From Gibbula magus (lineage: Eukaryota > Mollusca > Gastropoda > Trochida > Trochidae), in contig OW388292.1 in NCBI GenBank assembly GCA_936450465.1, forward strand, positions 23,714,652 to 23,778,651: a stretch of DNA of 64,000 nucleotides, written 5' to 3'. The position numbers were made by a program, and so were the translations under genes. Below the pieces are notes generated by a model that saw only the letters and a list, made by a program, of their open reading frames with translations, had not been told where the DNA came from and did no database searches. This document shows positions 45,985-58,500 of the stretch, in pieces. The first letter of the stretch is position 1. The number at the start of each line of letters is the position of its first letter.

Positions 45985-48966
45985 ATGAAAGGTATCTCTA
46001 TAGCTCTCGCTTCGATATATGATTATATTATATTTGATGAAATAATCAATGCAACTGATCCTGTTGAGGCCTTTTCTAAAGGTCTCATTGATATAGCAAC
46101 TGAAACTATCCCTAAAACCTCGGCAAATCCACGCATTCACAAGCCATGGTTTAATGAAACCTGCGATACTGCCATAAAGGCACGTAAAAAAGCTGAACGC
46201 AAGCTCAGTAAACGACCTACAAGAATTAATTTAGATAACTGTCGCAAGGCTCGAGCTAAAGCTCGACGCACAGTCAACCAACAAAAACGTGAATCTTGGA
46301 GAGGCTATGTCTCTAAGATCAATTCCAGAACACCTATCAGCAAAGTCTGGAATATGATTAGTAGAATTAAAGGCAAAGGTTCCAAATCTACAATAAAACA
46401 TCTTAAGGTCAATGATGACCTTCTCACCTCAAAATCTGACATTGCCAATAAGTTGGCTGAAACAATCTCTAAAAATTCTTCATCTGCAAATTATGTCCCT
46501 GCTTTCCAAAAGTACCAAAAGGTACAGGAAAAACGACCACTTAATTTCAAATCTGACAATGGAGAAGATTATAATGAACACTTCTCCTTGTCAGAGCTTA
46601 AAACTGCACTTTCTAAAGCTCATGATACAGCAACCGGCCCTGATGAAATCCATTATCAGCTTCTTAAACATTTACCGGAACCCTGCCTTGAGGTTCTACT
46701 TCAGGTATTTAATCATATATGGGAAACAGGTGATTTTCCATCTTGTTGGCACAATGCTACTATTGTGCCAATCCCAAAACCTGGGAAGGATCATACAGAC
46801 CCTTCCAACTACCGTCCTATAGCCTTAACAAGTTGTGTATGTAAAACTATGGAACGGATGATCAATGATCGTCTAGTTTGGTACTTGGAAACTAATAAAT
46901 TACTAACTGATATTCAATGTGGTTTCCGCAAACAACGTAGTACCACTGATCATCTTGTTCGTTTAGAATCATTTATTCGTGATGCATTTATTAACAAACA
47001 ACATGCTGTGTCTATCTTTTTCGACTTAGAAAAAGCTTACGACACTACATGGAAGCATGGCATCCTAAAAGATTTATTTGAATTTGGCTTGCGAGGTCGT
47101 ATGCCTCATTTTATTTCCAATTTTTTACATGATCGCCAATTTAAAGTGCGCGTGGGCTCCACTCTTTCTGATTTCTTTGATCAAGAAATGGGTGTCCCAC
47201 AAGGTAGCATTTTATCTGTCACATTATTTAGCATTAAAATCAACAGCTTGGCCAAAGTCTTAAATGATCATACAGATGGTTCACTTTTTGTGGACGATTT
47301 TGGAGTTTCCTGCAGAGGCAAACATATGCCATCAATCGAGCGCCAATTGCAACTCTGCCTCAATAAAATCCATCAATGGTCGTTGGAAAACGGCTTCAAA
47401 TTTTCCAAAGCTAAAACATCTTGTGTGCATTTTTGCAATATGCGCAAAATGCACAAAGATCCAGAATTATTCCTTGATAAAACTCCAATTAAAGTCGTTC
47501 CTGAGGCCAAGTTTCTTGGTCTCACTTTTGATAGTAAACTTTCTTTTATTCCTCATCTTAAAAATCTAAAAGCTAAATGCTTAAAGGCATTAGACCTTTT
47601 AAAGGTCGTTTCAAACAATAAATGGGGTGGAGATGAAGAAACTCTTCTTCATCTCTATCGATCACTCATCCGCTCCAAACTGGATTATGGATCCATAATA
47701 TATGGATCTGCCCGCCCCTCATATATCAAAATGCTAGATACAATCCACCATCAGGGTCTCAGGCTTTGTCTTGGGGCCTTCAGAACTTCACCAGTTGAAA
47801 GCCTTTACGTTGAAGCTGATGAGCCATCTCTTGAAGATCGGCGCATCAAGCTAGCACTTCAATATATAACCAAATTAAAATCAAACCCTTCAAATCCTGC
47901 ATACAACTGCGTATTCAATCCTGAATACCAGCAGTTGTACAACTCAAAACCTAAAGCAATTCCACCACTCGGTATCAGACTTCAACAACATGTTGAAGAT
48001 TGTGATATTGACCTAACAACAATAGCAGAGCACGGTCTGCTTGCCACTCCGCCATGGCAGCTGGTGAGGCCCCGTGTAAACCTCTCTCTATCTACTCATA
48101 AAAAATCAAATACAGACCAATTAATATTTCGACAGGCATTTTTTGAACTTCGTAATATTTTCGCAGATTATAAACCAATTTACACTGACGGTTCTAAAGA
48201 TGGACCCACAGTTGCAGCAGCAACTGTGACTCCTTCAACAACATATGCTTCAAGGCTGCATGATGGCAGCAGCATCTTTACTGCAGAAGCTAAGGCCATT
48301 CTTAAGGCCGTCCATCACATTAAAAACTCAACCCCTAATAATTACATTATTTTTTCCGATTCACTTTCTTGCCTACAAGCAATTAAAAACTGTAAGAGTG
48401 ATCATCCAATTATCAGGGATATTTTATTACTTCATAATTCTTGTCTCCAATGCGACATCGTCTTCTGCTGGCTTCCTAGCCATATGGGTATAAGAGGTAA
48501 CAACAAAGCTGACTCAGCTGCTAAATCAGCATTAAACCTCAAACATATTTCTCCTACCAAAGTTCCATATACGGATTCTAAACCTGCTATTAAATCTTAC
48601 ATTAAACAACGTTGGAATTCTCAATGGGACCAACAACATCATAACAAACTTCACACTATTCAACCTCATTTAGGTTACAAATCTCTATCCTCTTTTACCC
48701 GGCAGGAAGCTTGTGTTCTACGACGATGTCGTATTGGACACTCTCATCTTACACACTCATATCTTTTAAAGGGGGAAGATCCCCCGGTATGTATACCCTG
48801 TCAGTGCCCTCTCACAATCAAACACATTCTCTGTGAGTGTTGGGACACTGCACATATCAGGGAAACTTTTTATCCTTCTATTTCAATCAATCAAGTTTTT
48901 ACTCATTTCGGTGAGCATCGTGTTTTAGATTTTTTGAAGGCTATACACCTTATTGACAAATTGTAA
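45985..48966 (+). CDS. LINE pol: reverse transcriptase plus RNase H, open frame
   Basis: 993 codons. The first 13 or so (MKGISIALASIYD) are host flank; element sequence starts at 46025, so the ATG is accidental. RT: TGPDEIHYQLLKHL, PIPKPGKDHTDPSNYRPIAL, FFDLEKAYDTTW (catalytic Asp), MGVPQGSILSVTLF and FVDD (residues 435-438, in place of the commoner FADD/YADD). RNase H: YTDGSK (D735), TAEAKAI (E768), FSDSLS (D792) and NNKADSAA (D843), so all four metal-binding acids are present. C-terminus: CIPCQCPLTIKHILCEC, a C-x2-C...H-x3-C cluster. No stop or frameshift, so the insertion is recent, but it lacks the endonuclease needed for autonomous jumping. Confidence 0.85.
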   Translation: MKGISIALASIYDYIIFDEIINATDPVEAFSKGLIDIATETIPKTSANPRIHKPWFNETCDTAIKARKKAERKLSKRPTRINLDNCRKARAKARRTVNQQKRESWRGYVSKINSRTPISKVWNMISRIKGKGSKSTIKHLKVNDDLLTSKSDIANKLAETISKNSSSANYVPAFQKYQKVQEKRPLNFKSDNGEDYNEHFSLSELKTALSKAHDTATGPDEIHYQLLKHLPEPCLEVLLQVFNHIWETGDFPSCWHNATIVPIPKPGKDHTDPSNYRPIALTSCVCKTMERMINDRLVWYLETNKLLTDIQCGFRKQRSTTDHLVRLESFIRDAFINKQHAVSIFFDLEKAYDTTWKHGILKDLFEFGLRGRMPHFISNFLHDRQFKVRVGSTLSDFFDQEMGVPQGSILSVTLFSIKINSLAKVLNDHTDGSLFVDDFGVSCRGKHMPSIERQLQLCLNKIHQWSLENGFKFSKAKTSCVHFCNMRKMHKDPELFLDKTPIKVVPEAKFLGLTFDSKLSFIPHLKNLKAKCLKALDLLKVVSNNKWGGDEETLLHLYRSLIRSKLDYGSIIYGSARPSYIKMLDTIHHQGLRLCLGAFRTSPVESLYVEADEPSLEDRRIKLALQYITKLKSNPSNPAYNCVFNPEYQQLYNSKPKAIPPLGIRLQQHVEDCDIDLTTIAEHGLLATPPWQLVRPRVNLSLSTHKKSNTDQLIFRQAFFELRNIFADYKPIYTDGSKDGPTVAAATVTPSTTYASRLHDGSSIFTAEAKAILKAVHHIKNSTPNNYIIFSDSLSCLQAIKNCKSDHPIIRDILLLHNSCLQCDIVFCWLPSHMGIRGNNKADSAAKSALNLKHISPTKVPYTDSKPAIKSYIKQRWNSQWDQQHHNKLHTIQPHLGYKSLSSFTRQEACVLRRCRIGHSHLTHSYLLKGEDPPVCIPCQCPLTIKHILCECWDTAHIRETFYPSISINQVFTHFGEHRVLDFLKAIHLIDKL

Positions 48967-49157
48967 ATTTTAACTTTTCATTATCAGCTTTTATTCAACT
49001 TGTGATAATACGCTGATGTTTTTACGGCCTTCGTGCCGTGTTCTGTTTTTCAATAGCAATTTCCTTTTTTTTTAAATTAGGCTAATAAATTAAATATCTC
49101 GCCGCTAATGGCTGCAATACTGCCGAAGCGGCGTTAAACAATAACTCACTCACTCAC
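46025..49157 (+). mobile_element. Young LINE (I/Nimb-like, with RNase H), 5'-truncated, TSD present
   Basis: The direct repeat TCGATATATGATT (46012-46024 and 49158-49170) sets the ends. The element holds RT, RNase H and a C-terminal Cys/His motif in one open frame, then a 190-bp 3' UTR with the hairpin ACGGCCTTCGTGCCGT and the terminus AAGCGGCGTTAAACAATAA plus (CTCA)n. The endonuclease is lost by 5' truncation. RNase H inside the pol frame points to the I superfamily; Nimb is my best guess from the motifs. Confidence 0.88.
48967..49157 (+). other. LINE 3' UTR and tail
   Basis: Hairpin ACGGCCTTCGTGCCGT near 49023, then CTGCAATACTGCCGAAGCGG, GTTAAACAATAACTCACTCA and a short (CTCA)n. The last part parallels the S1 SINE tail (AAGCGGCGTTAAACCCCAAC, CTCACC repeats). 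Confidence 0.8.
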
Positions 49158-49170
49158 TCGATATATGATT

Positions 49171-52100
49171 CGTCACCAGATGGAGTTGGGGTTGATTAAA
49201 TGCATTAATTCGTTTAAGCATTAATAAGTGCTGTGATCTTATTACGTTAGTCTGTGTAAAGAAATAATTCTATGACAGCTTCCCCGATACATACTTGTTT
49301 GTTAATACACTTGAGGGAAATTCGTTATTTTAAGACTTTCCGTTTTCACATTCTCGTTTTAGAAGGCCTTTACGTTGTAAGACAGGTCATGTGGTATGTT
49401 TATTCAAATAAGTCATAATTGCAACACCCCTTATGGCATGAATAGTTTGTATCTGAGCTTTCGATGTATAATTTGCAAAATTGATAATTTACGGGAACCA
49501 CTTTGTAAGCCACTAAAATATTTAGCAGGTGTATTACGGTCCAAGGATAAGATAACATCTGACTCGAAGGACCGGGGCTGAGTACCATACCAGGTGTTGG
49601 AATGATACGATCTATATATCAGACAGAGTACGTAGTTGTAACTAGAAACTGATGTTCATGTTCAATTCGATTTTCTTCAGTATGTTTTACGACATTGCAG
49701 CATTGTTGCTTTAAATATTGGATGGTGACATTTAGTGATTTCGTGAAAACTCTTTTTTATGTATAGTTACGTATATCCAGGAGACAGATGTGATGCAAAT
49801 GTCAAGTCCAATCCAGACAGTGAAAACCACAAACAGTCCTGAGGGCAGAGTAATTGGTGGTATCAGACGATCTGAGATGTGCGTTATAGATGCTATGAAG
49901 CTAATCTGATATTCACTTAAGTGTTCTTTGGCAAAGTGTACCGTGTGTGAGAAATTCTTTATCGCGATTTTGTGTGTTTTGAGATGGTCAATATCCTGCA
50001 TTAGGAATAAACATTGTATTTTGCGAGCCTTGGCGTGTTTATTCGAGTTGCGAGTTGAAATGGCTGATTATTAAGCTGCTACTTCCGAAATCCCCTTTAC
50101 ACAAGTCACATTATGGAACTTTGAAGATTGACATTCGGTTACTGAATATGTGACTCAAACTTCCTTTGTTACCTGTGAGTATTTAATATAAAGTGTTTGT
50201 TCGGTAGATTTTAACCCTAGGTGTTTTCGAACTGCTTGATCATAATAAATTTTCCACAATGCATACATTGCACAATGTTTGTGTTGTCATTTCTCAAACT
50301 ATGTACATGACATGAAGCATGTATAATTACATGAAGCCTAAGTTTTCGCTGGCCGTTCTGCGATTTGCTACCGAACATGCGAGCCTACGGGCTGTTATCA
50401 GACGGTTTGGCGTAGAAACGTCTGAACGATATGAGTTTGTATCCTGGTAGGTGTACTATTTTGCATCTTTTATTCCTTTTGAAACAGTCGTTTTCAATCA
50501 GACTGCTGCCAATTAATTTCAACGCGTGTATTATTTTCATCAAACATTTTATTTGTCAACACACAACAGTTAAACTTAATTCTAGCACGTTTTAATCCGA
50601 GATCAGTCCGTCGTTGATACTATTTCCACAATGAAGTACTGTTTTAGAGACGCCAGGAAACAATGGTTAATAACATTTAAAGAACGTTGTGTCATGACGT
50701 CACAGGAAGGGTCCCTAATCGAGGAATTTGAATTCATGGCAAAATTATTTCACTTCATGTTTTGTTTGTTTGTTTAGATCAACTGTTAACATGACTCTGT
50801 GACATGTTAGAACAATAAAACAGTTGCCTTTCTTGTGTTCTGAAATAATGTACATTAATATAGACATTAAAAAATCCGGCCCTGGTTGAAATATAATAGT
50901 TCAGGGCAAAAATACTTTTTTTTTAAATCTCATTTTTTAAGGATATTGGGGTGCAAATTATTCATTTCGAATACACTTTAAGACGATTTATAATGATAGA
51001 AGCAAATTATCCTCATTGACATTTGTTTTATATACCATGTTTAGGGCTACATTAGCAGATTTTATATCAACCTATTTACATTAGTTATATTCCAATTGTA
51101 CAAATTAGTGAAAACAATACGCGTCCCTTATTCTATTTCTTTCTATATACTTTTAAATGGTAATTGCTAATTTGTCTGATGCTTAGAGTTAATGAATTAT
51201 ATCAGTTAGCGTGTTGTGCTAATTGGTTACAGAACTTAACAATCAGCTGGTGTTAATTGAAATTGTTATCAATGATTTGAATAGTATAAAGCAATCTTCA
51301 ACATAAACTATGAATGATTGTTCGTAATTAAGGTTCAATGTATCTAATATGTTTCCATCGAGCAGGAGGATATTGCTGTTTGTTTGTAAAGACATTTCCC
51401 CCCAATTTGTAATTGAACAATTTGTAAACTTTTGAATTAAATCGATCCTGTGAACCATTTTGTTTGTTGAATTCCAAAGTGAACAGTTAAGATTGCTTAT
51501 GAACCATGAGCAGATTTTTTAATTTTATGAGGCAACATAACATTTTCAGTTTTATAAATCTAAGTGTATAAAGGCAATGTTTTGCGCAGTAAGCAGTCTC
51601 TCTACTGTGACATTTGGTTATACAAAACAGGGTAATAAAGAGATAATCATGTGTACAAGGGAAATGTCATCTGGTTCGTAACTCTGGGACTTGAAATGGA
51701 TAGTTTCCATGTAATACTTATGATAACATAGAAAACATAGTAGCATCTTTTTAATAAACATCCAATAGCATTAACAACTTGTCTTCACTTTGACCAGCGT
51801 TATAGGTAAATTCAATAGATAAAACAAATGTAACATACAAAAGGACAATTTTCATTATTACACTTGACATTTCTCAACAGCGTTGAATTTGCTATCCAAT
51901 GGAAATTCTGCATCTGAAAAAAAACACTCTAAAGTATGAAAGATATACACAGATAATTGTTTTTAATTATTATAAATGAGTCAATGTGAATGTAGCTATA
52001 TTTCAAATAACATACTTTCAGACCTTGATTTAAAGGGCTACGCCACAATATGATGTAAAGGAAATCCAAATGTTATGGATAGTATTCGTCTTTATTGCAA

Positions 52101-52979
52101 TGAATGCGACGCTTCATACAGTCATAAAATTCAGGAATGCGTGTTGAGTTTCATTGGGGATGCATTACTGACCTTCATTACATGTCTTTATGCCATTGAA
52201 AGTTGACTGGCGTCATTTCGCGCGTCGTCTGAAGTATATTGAGTTATCATTATTACTTGATTATATGACAGATAGTAAACTGTGAAATAAAGCAAAGGAC
52301 ATGTGTTGTAATAAGGACATTGACTAACTGACTACAACATCGTTTTCTTCTTCTCTACAACGTATGAAATACGTTTTACAAAAGTGACACTTAAGTGTGC
52401 ATATGTTACAGTAATTTTTATTATTGGAAACTAACGTTACTAGGTACGTGTAACAGAGCGGTCCCTCTAAAATGTCAATCAGGATATGCTTCTTATCGAC
52501 AACAATTTCGATTCATTGGTCAGGAACACACTTTAGACGTGAGAGAGTTTGTATTATCGGTTCAGAGATGTTAACCTGTTATTTCTAGTTTCGGTTTATT
52601 GATCCTTTAATTTGAAACAACACAACCTAGGAATGATTAGAGAGTGCAATGTCTTCAATCAATCTGACATTGGTCAAGCAACTACAAATAGATTTTGGTT
52701 CGAGTGTTCTCAAACCTTCATTTAATACCACTAAACAGTGAGTAGTTTAAGACAATTCATCCAAATTGTTCAAATAGTTCATGGAATATCGACAATTAAT
52801 ATTGCTATTTTATATCTGTAAATGTATCTAATCTTAATGTTAACCACCTGACAGGCGACTAGTTGTATTATCCTTAGGGAGTATTGTGTACTCAATGACC
52901 ATGGATAATACGTCGTTCAGCGCTTTGAATATGCACTGCAACGTGCATGTATAAATGCACTGTTTAAATGGACTATCAT
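49171..52979. other. Intergenic, nothing recognised
   Basis: AT-rich with chance frames under 90 codons. CATGACGTCACA at 50693 is an isolated CRE-like site. Confidence 0.5.
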
Positions 52980-53011
52980 TAGGTCTTCAAGACGAAAGTC
53001 TGGAAGACCTA
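52980..53011. repeat. 14-bp hairpin with GAAA loop at the start of a probable repeat
   Basis: TAGGTCTTCAAGAC, loop GAAA, GTCTGGAAGACCTA (13 of 14 pairs). It is followed by TTGTTATAATACGGG and about 450 bp containing GTAACGGCTTGGCCGATTTG and AATAGCTCGAAAAC, which read like a dispersed repeat. No second copy is in the window. Confidence 0.5.
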
Positions 53012-53499
53012 TTGTTATAATACGGGTTTTTTTCTTATTATTTGTACGTTTTTTGTGCGCCCGATTCTGAAGTAACGGCTTGGCCGATTTGCATGACATT
53101 TACAAGGATTATAGACTGTGACACAAACTAGCCCTGTACGTCGGCTGATGTTTGATTTTCGACTTCTTTCGTGAGTTATCTCCCAAAAACTTCAAACCTC
53201 AATAGCTCGAAAACTATGTAAGATATTTTCATAGCGGTTTTCGGCCGTAATAAGGGATTTTTTTGCTATTTAAAAAAACCCTTAAACTTTTGTTAACTTT
53301 CGTGGTTTTGAGGGTACGTGTCTTTATAAATATTCTCTTAATTCAGGACAATACATACAGCTATGTGTGAAAGCTCATTTTAAAAATAAATTAACTGTGA
53401 AGATGACTGTTTGTTTTGAATTTCGTCTTTGAATTTTAATAATCTTTCCTTGAACATTGTCATTTTTGAAAAGTGCGTTTTTCGGCTCTATGTTCTCTG

Positions 53500-54564
53500 T
53501 TACTAATGGACCTATTACACAGTGACTTATTGCCATACCTTTCCAATAACTAGTTTAACAATTCCATAACGTATCATGAACATATAAAAGTTGAAAGTTT
53601 CGCCACAATTTGGACATAATCTCCAAAAAAATGTGATAGTGAGACTTTCCGATGGGTACTTTCTTTGGAGAATATTCGATCGTAAACTGAAGATACAATT
53701 ATGTTCAATACATTTTTCTCAAGTAGAGAAGTCATTCATTAAGGAAAATAAATTTCAATCATGTACCGTTCATAATTTACGTGTGGCAAGTCATAGAAGA
53801 TTGTCATTTTTAGAAAATCGACATTTTCATCCTACTTCAAAGGCTCACAGCTGCTTAAATAATTACGAAATTGAAACTTTATTGACACCAAAGTATGCCA
53901 AATTCCATGAGTAAGAGCTTTTATGTTGAACTATTTCATTAAAAAGTCAGACATCGCAAATGTCGTATTGGGGTCCGAAAATGAGCATGTTATAGTATAT
54001 TCAGAAACACATAACGCATTGCTATGTGTGCACTCTTAATGATGATTATATCTACTGAAGTGGAAATTAAAGCACAACTTTTTCTATGTTACACCTTAAT
54101 ATGAAAATATTAACCATTTTGTCTCAATGGTGAGAAAAATCATGTAGGGGTCCATTGATAAGCGAATGTTCCATTTTCAGAGGGAGAATTATTGTAAAGA
54201 AAACAACTGAAGATAGAGACATGTTTGATAGCTTATTTAAAATAGCTAATTTAAAACAGAGAAAGTGATGAATAACCGGGAGAACAACATGGAGTTCAAG
54301 GTCAAGCAGAAGTCTTGAACACCTAAGTATTGACGGTCAATCCTAGTTATCATTATTTATAATGTATCCATGTACGTCCTTTGACATTATGAAGTGTACG
54401 CCGGCAGACTGAATAATACAGACGGTAATAATATATAAATGTGTGTATGCCTATTGTCCAAAATGTGACAGTAATTACTTTTGTGATTTGACAAAGATCA
54501 TCATACTTACAAGTAGCTTAATAGCTGAACAAGACAGGGTTTCTCTGCATAAAGCGGCGTTCAC
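53500..54564. other. Intergenic, nothing firm
   Basis: The 107-codon frame at 53591-53914 has no recognised motif. Confidence 0.4.
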
Positions 54565-55513
54565 AACCCGCCGTACTTGCAAGTTCGTGCTGTCTACGTG
54601 CAAAAAACATGGGTAAAATAGTGGTAGCCGTACGTTGTAAGTACCGACACCGTACGGATTTGGGAGCACGCAGACGCCGTAGCGCTTTTAGTGCATGCAG
54701 AACTTTCGCTGCGTGCGACTGCGTATTTTCCACACGTACGACTTCCGTGCTTGCACTCAACGGACACTGTACGCACAACGCACGGACTCTGTGCGTGTTT
54801 TAAGTTTTTCATATGGACACATACTCCACGGACGACACACTTAGCACGTGCGTGCTCCGCACTTAGAAAGTGCGTCGTCAGTGCGTCGTCCGTGCTTACT
54901 CGGCACTTCCCCAGTTCAACTGGCAAATGAGCATGCAACACTCACGTTGCCAGTGCCGAGTAAGCACTTGCTCCGCAAGTACAACGTACGATGTGTGCAC
55001 TGATTTCTGCAGTTATTATGCGCTGCCATTTGAAGCTGCCCTTGCAGCATCAGAAACGGGAGTCTCTGACTTGAATGGGCGGCATCTTGAGGCAGCAGCA
55101 CTGAGAGAGAACCTCTGTAGGTCGCCCTGTACCCCTTCCCCCTGTGTGCCTGACATCGGGTTGAAAAACTTAAGTTCATTGCACTTGCACGCACTTACAA
55201 CGTGCGTGTAAGTAAGGACATCGTGCGTGTGTAGCACATGTAAGTACGGCACCCGTACGATAACGTGGCAATCGTACGTCACACGCAAGGTGTAAGTACG
55301 TTGTAAGCACTTACAACGCACTTACCACGTGCGCAACGTACGATGCACGTAGCAGATCACGGCAAGGCATTTCGTGCAGGCAACGTACTTACACCTTGCA
55401 TGCGACGTGCGTTGATTTTGCTACCTCCCTGCGTTTCACACTTCCTCCCCGCGTTTTTTTTAGAAACGTGGCCTCCCCAAAAAACGTACGGACACAAAAT
55501 CGCACGGTGGGTT
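54565..55513. mobile_element. CpG-rich candidate DNA element with CGTACG motif arrays
   Basis: Strikingly richer in CpG than everything around it. CGTACG occurs about eight times by eye, with many GTAAGTAC, GTGCGT and CTTACAACG words in both orientations. AACCCGCCGTAC (54565-54576) and GCACGGTGGGTT (55502-55513) are imperfect inverted ends (10 of 12). GTGCTTACTCGGCACT at 54892-54907 is exactly inverted at 54952-54967. A central 150 bp (55015-55165) lacks the motifs. The short frames inside follow the repeats and I do not call them genes. Confidence 0.5.
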
Positions 55514-55529
55514 GGGACCGAGGTTTAAA

Positions 55530-58500
55530 TGAGAGACGACTTAACTTAAATGTCTGACTGCCAACGGTGGAAGCATATATCTAATTATTTGGATCCATAA
55601 CAACCGGAACATAGTTTACTTCTATCTTAGGAATTGAAACAGTTACACGATATTTGGAACACTCATTGGTTGCAATTATTTACCCTCAGAGAAGCTTGGC
55701 TAAATAAACATATTCTTCTACCAATTACTGTTGCCACATTGATTGAACACAGTACTTGGAATTGTTTCTAATGATGGGCAATGTGTTGTAACCTGGTTTG
55801 CTGTGATGGGAGTGATCAATATCAGAGTTCTGGAAAAGTCATATAAGCATCCGGTAACATGTTCGATTGATATATTTAGATGAACTGTTTAGGGCATATA
55901 AAGTATATATTATTCAAAATGTTAAGTCACTATTAGAAATGAGTTCCATTGTAAAGAAAATTGTGAATTGATGGGTGAGACACTGACACTGGGAGACTGA
56001 CAAAAATAAGTAATAACTCTGGATCTCTGATCAAGGATATGGAAGTATGCCCTCTTCAACCATTTGTAAAACAGAATGTTATATTTGATCAATTTTGAAC
56101 AAACACAATTTCCTTTCCATTTTCCTTTAATTCCACTTCAAAAACAATATTGGTTAGATTTTTTTAGCAGCCAAATACAACTTAATGATGTAATGATAAC
56201 GTGAAAATAGTTTCTAAGTTGTATAGAAATTAACAGTATTTAGAATTGTCTGTTAAAATAGAATAAACAAGTATCAGTCGTAATTCTGAACAGGAAAGGG
56301 TACGTGATTGGGCCATGTGCTGTTTGATTTAATTGTGAAAGAAACATGCCAGTCTGGCTCTTAAAAATCAATGAACACAGATGAAAATAAGTTTGCCATA
56401 ATCCAAAATCTTCCTAAAATGTTTCGGTGTTAATCGAACCTACTTTTGTAGTGAAAGGTGTAAATGAACGGGTAAATGGTGATATCCGGTGATCTGAGGT
56501 TAATTTTGATTATTTAAATACATTCACTTTCTTTTTCTGCTGAACTTTACATGGAGTATTCAACAGATCATATTAATGAACGTCTTGTTGCACTACATGA
56601 ACATATTCATGGACTTGAAAAATATCTTTAACCCTGTTTTACATTAGAGAATGCACATATGATTTATGTTGTTATGTTATGTAATATATCGTTTTACTGG
56701 GAATAGTTTGTCAAAAGGATGAATATAGTGATTTCCCCCAGCGTAAATGTCTCCACTAATTAAATCACGATGCTCAAAAAACTTTCTATTCCTGTTTCAA
56801 TCAAATGTGACACTAACCAATCTGTTTTTCTAGAAATGTTTGATAGAATTCCCATTGTGTATTATAACTTTTATCTCAAAAATAAAACAAGAACACGAAT
56901 GAAAGAATAGTCACGTGTATGAACTTTGATTACACTTATTGAAAGAAATATTATTAGTCTTATATACCAGGTATCATATAATGAAAGTAGTATTATCACA
57001 ATTGACGTTACATCTAATAAAGTTATCCAGTATAGAAAACATAACCAGACATATAAACAATATAAACATGATATACACTTCTGTAAAGTGATCATTAAAA
57101 ATCATTGCAAACATTTTCCATTGAAGACTTGTTTAAATAACATTTGTAAATATTAAAGCTAAGGAATAATTACATAAATAAATGTAATTGGCAGTAACTT
57201 TCGACTCTTTACTAATGATTAAAGTATCTTTCGATTCGTCTTCTCATGTTCTCAACAAATGAATGCTAATGACTGACCACTAACGTTTATTGATAGTGTT
57301 TTGGCGTCTCAAGAGACACGCAACCAGGATTAGATCAGTCCTGTTCCCACATTCACAGAGGATAAGGTAATTAACGTCCCCAGGAGTATCACTGAAGCTT
57401 TCCGTGAAGCTGACATCAGGTCGATGTCACGAACACTTCTAACATGATCAGCAGCTTCCAACATTTCATATGGTCATTTGATTGCCCACTTGACACTTCT
57501 GAATACGATTATATACTATACTGAGGCGAACGTCCCAAACGTCTAACTGATTGCGTGACAAGTGAACTCTCTGACACTACAATAGTCCAGCATTCAATGA
57601 GTTCAAGGTAGTCTTCATACAGTATTTATGAAGCATGACATTGATATAACTGATCGTCTCAGAACGTCAGTTGCTTTTCTAGGTAAACAAATGGTTCACA
57701 TGCCCGTCCCCATTAAAGTAAATATTAGGACCCTCATCAGTGGAAATTAGTGTATATTAAGTAATTAACTAACTCGTCATTGTTGTTCATTTATGTATTT
57801 AAAGTTAAACAATTCATACTTTGAAAGCATTATATACAACATTTGTCATGATATTTCATAGTGAATGATTATGCTGACTTATTGTTCAGTACAAATACAT
57901 TGTAGCAGTTCACTTTAGTTTAGTTTTGAATTTAGAATAGAGTTCTTCATTTAATTTCCAATTCTGAAAAAACTGATATGATTTCTAAAAATATTTCCTG
58001 TAGACCCTATCTTGTGCTTAAGATGACTCCGCTGAATATCAATTTAGTTTCACATATAAACTGTTGACATCTCTAACCCCATTCTCTTCCCACACACTTC
58101 ACTCCTCTCAGTTCGTAACCTCTGTTGCATATGAAGCATATTTCATGTTGTTCTCGCAACACTGGCGATTAACTTCTGTTCTGTATATGGTAGGTATCTC
58201 TTGTCATTTCAACAGTTACAGGATGTGAAGGCTTTAAAAAGACGTTGCTGATTGCACAACTTATTTTTGATGCAACCAATCATGATTCTCTATTTCTAGA
58301 AATAGAATCATCGATTCCATCGATTGTATTTTAACATTACTTGTTTAAGCTTTGGCTTCGTGAATACAAGTATGTTTAAATCACGTAATTTGAACATTTA
58401 TTTTCCTCAATTTCTGTGTAATGATATGAATTTTCTTTTTCATGGTTTGTCATATAAAGTCAATCCGGAGTTTCTTTAAAATATTCGACCAGACCAACAT

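Noticed and set aside
45985..46024. The first 13 codons as the natural N-terminus of the LINE protein
   Set aside because: The target-site duplication shows this is host flank; the true N-terminus (with endonuclease) was lost by 5' truncation.
54594..55321. Overlapping frames of 64-115 codons on both strands in the CpG-rich island
   Set aside because: They follow the repeated words, no frame dominates, and no motif is recognised.
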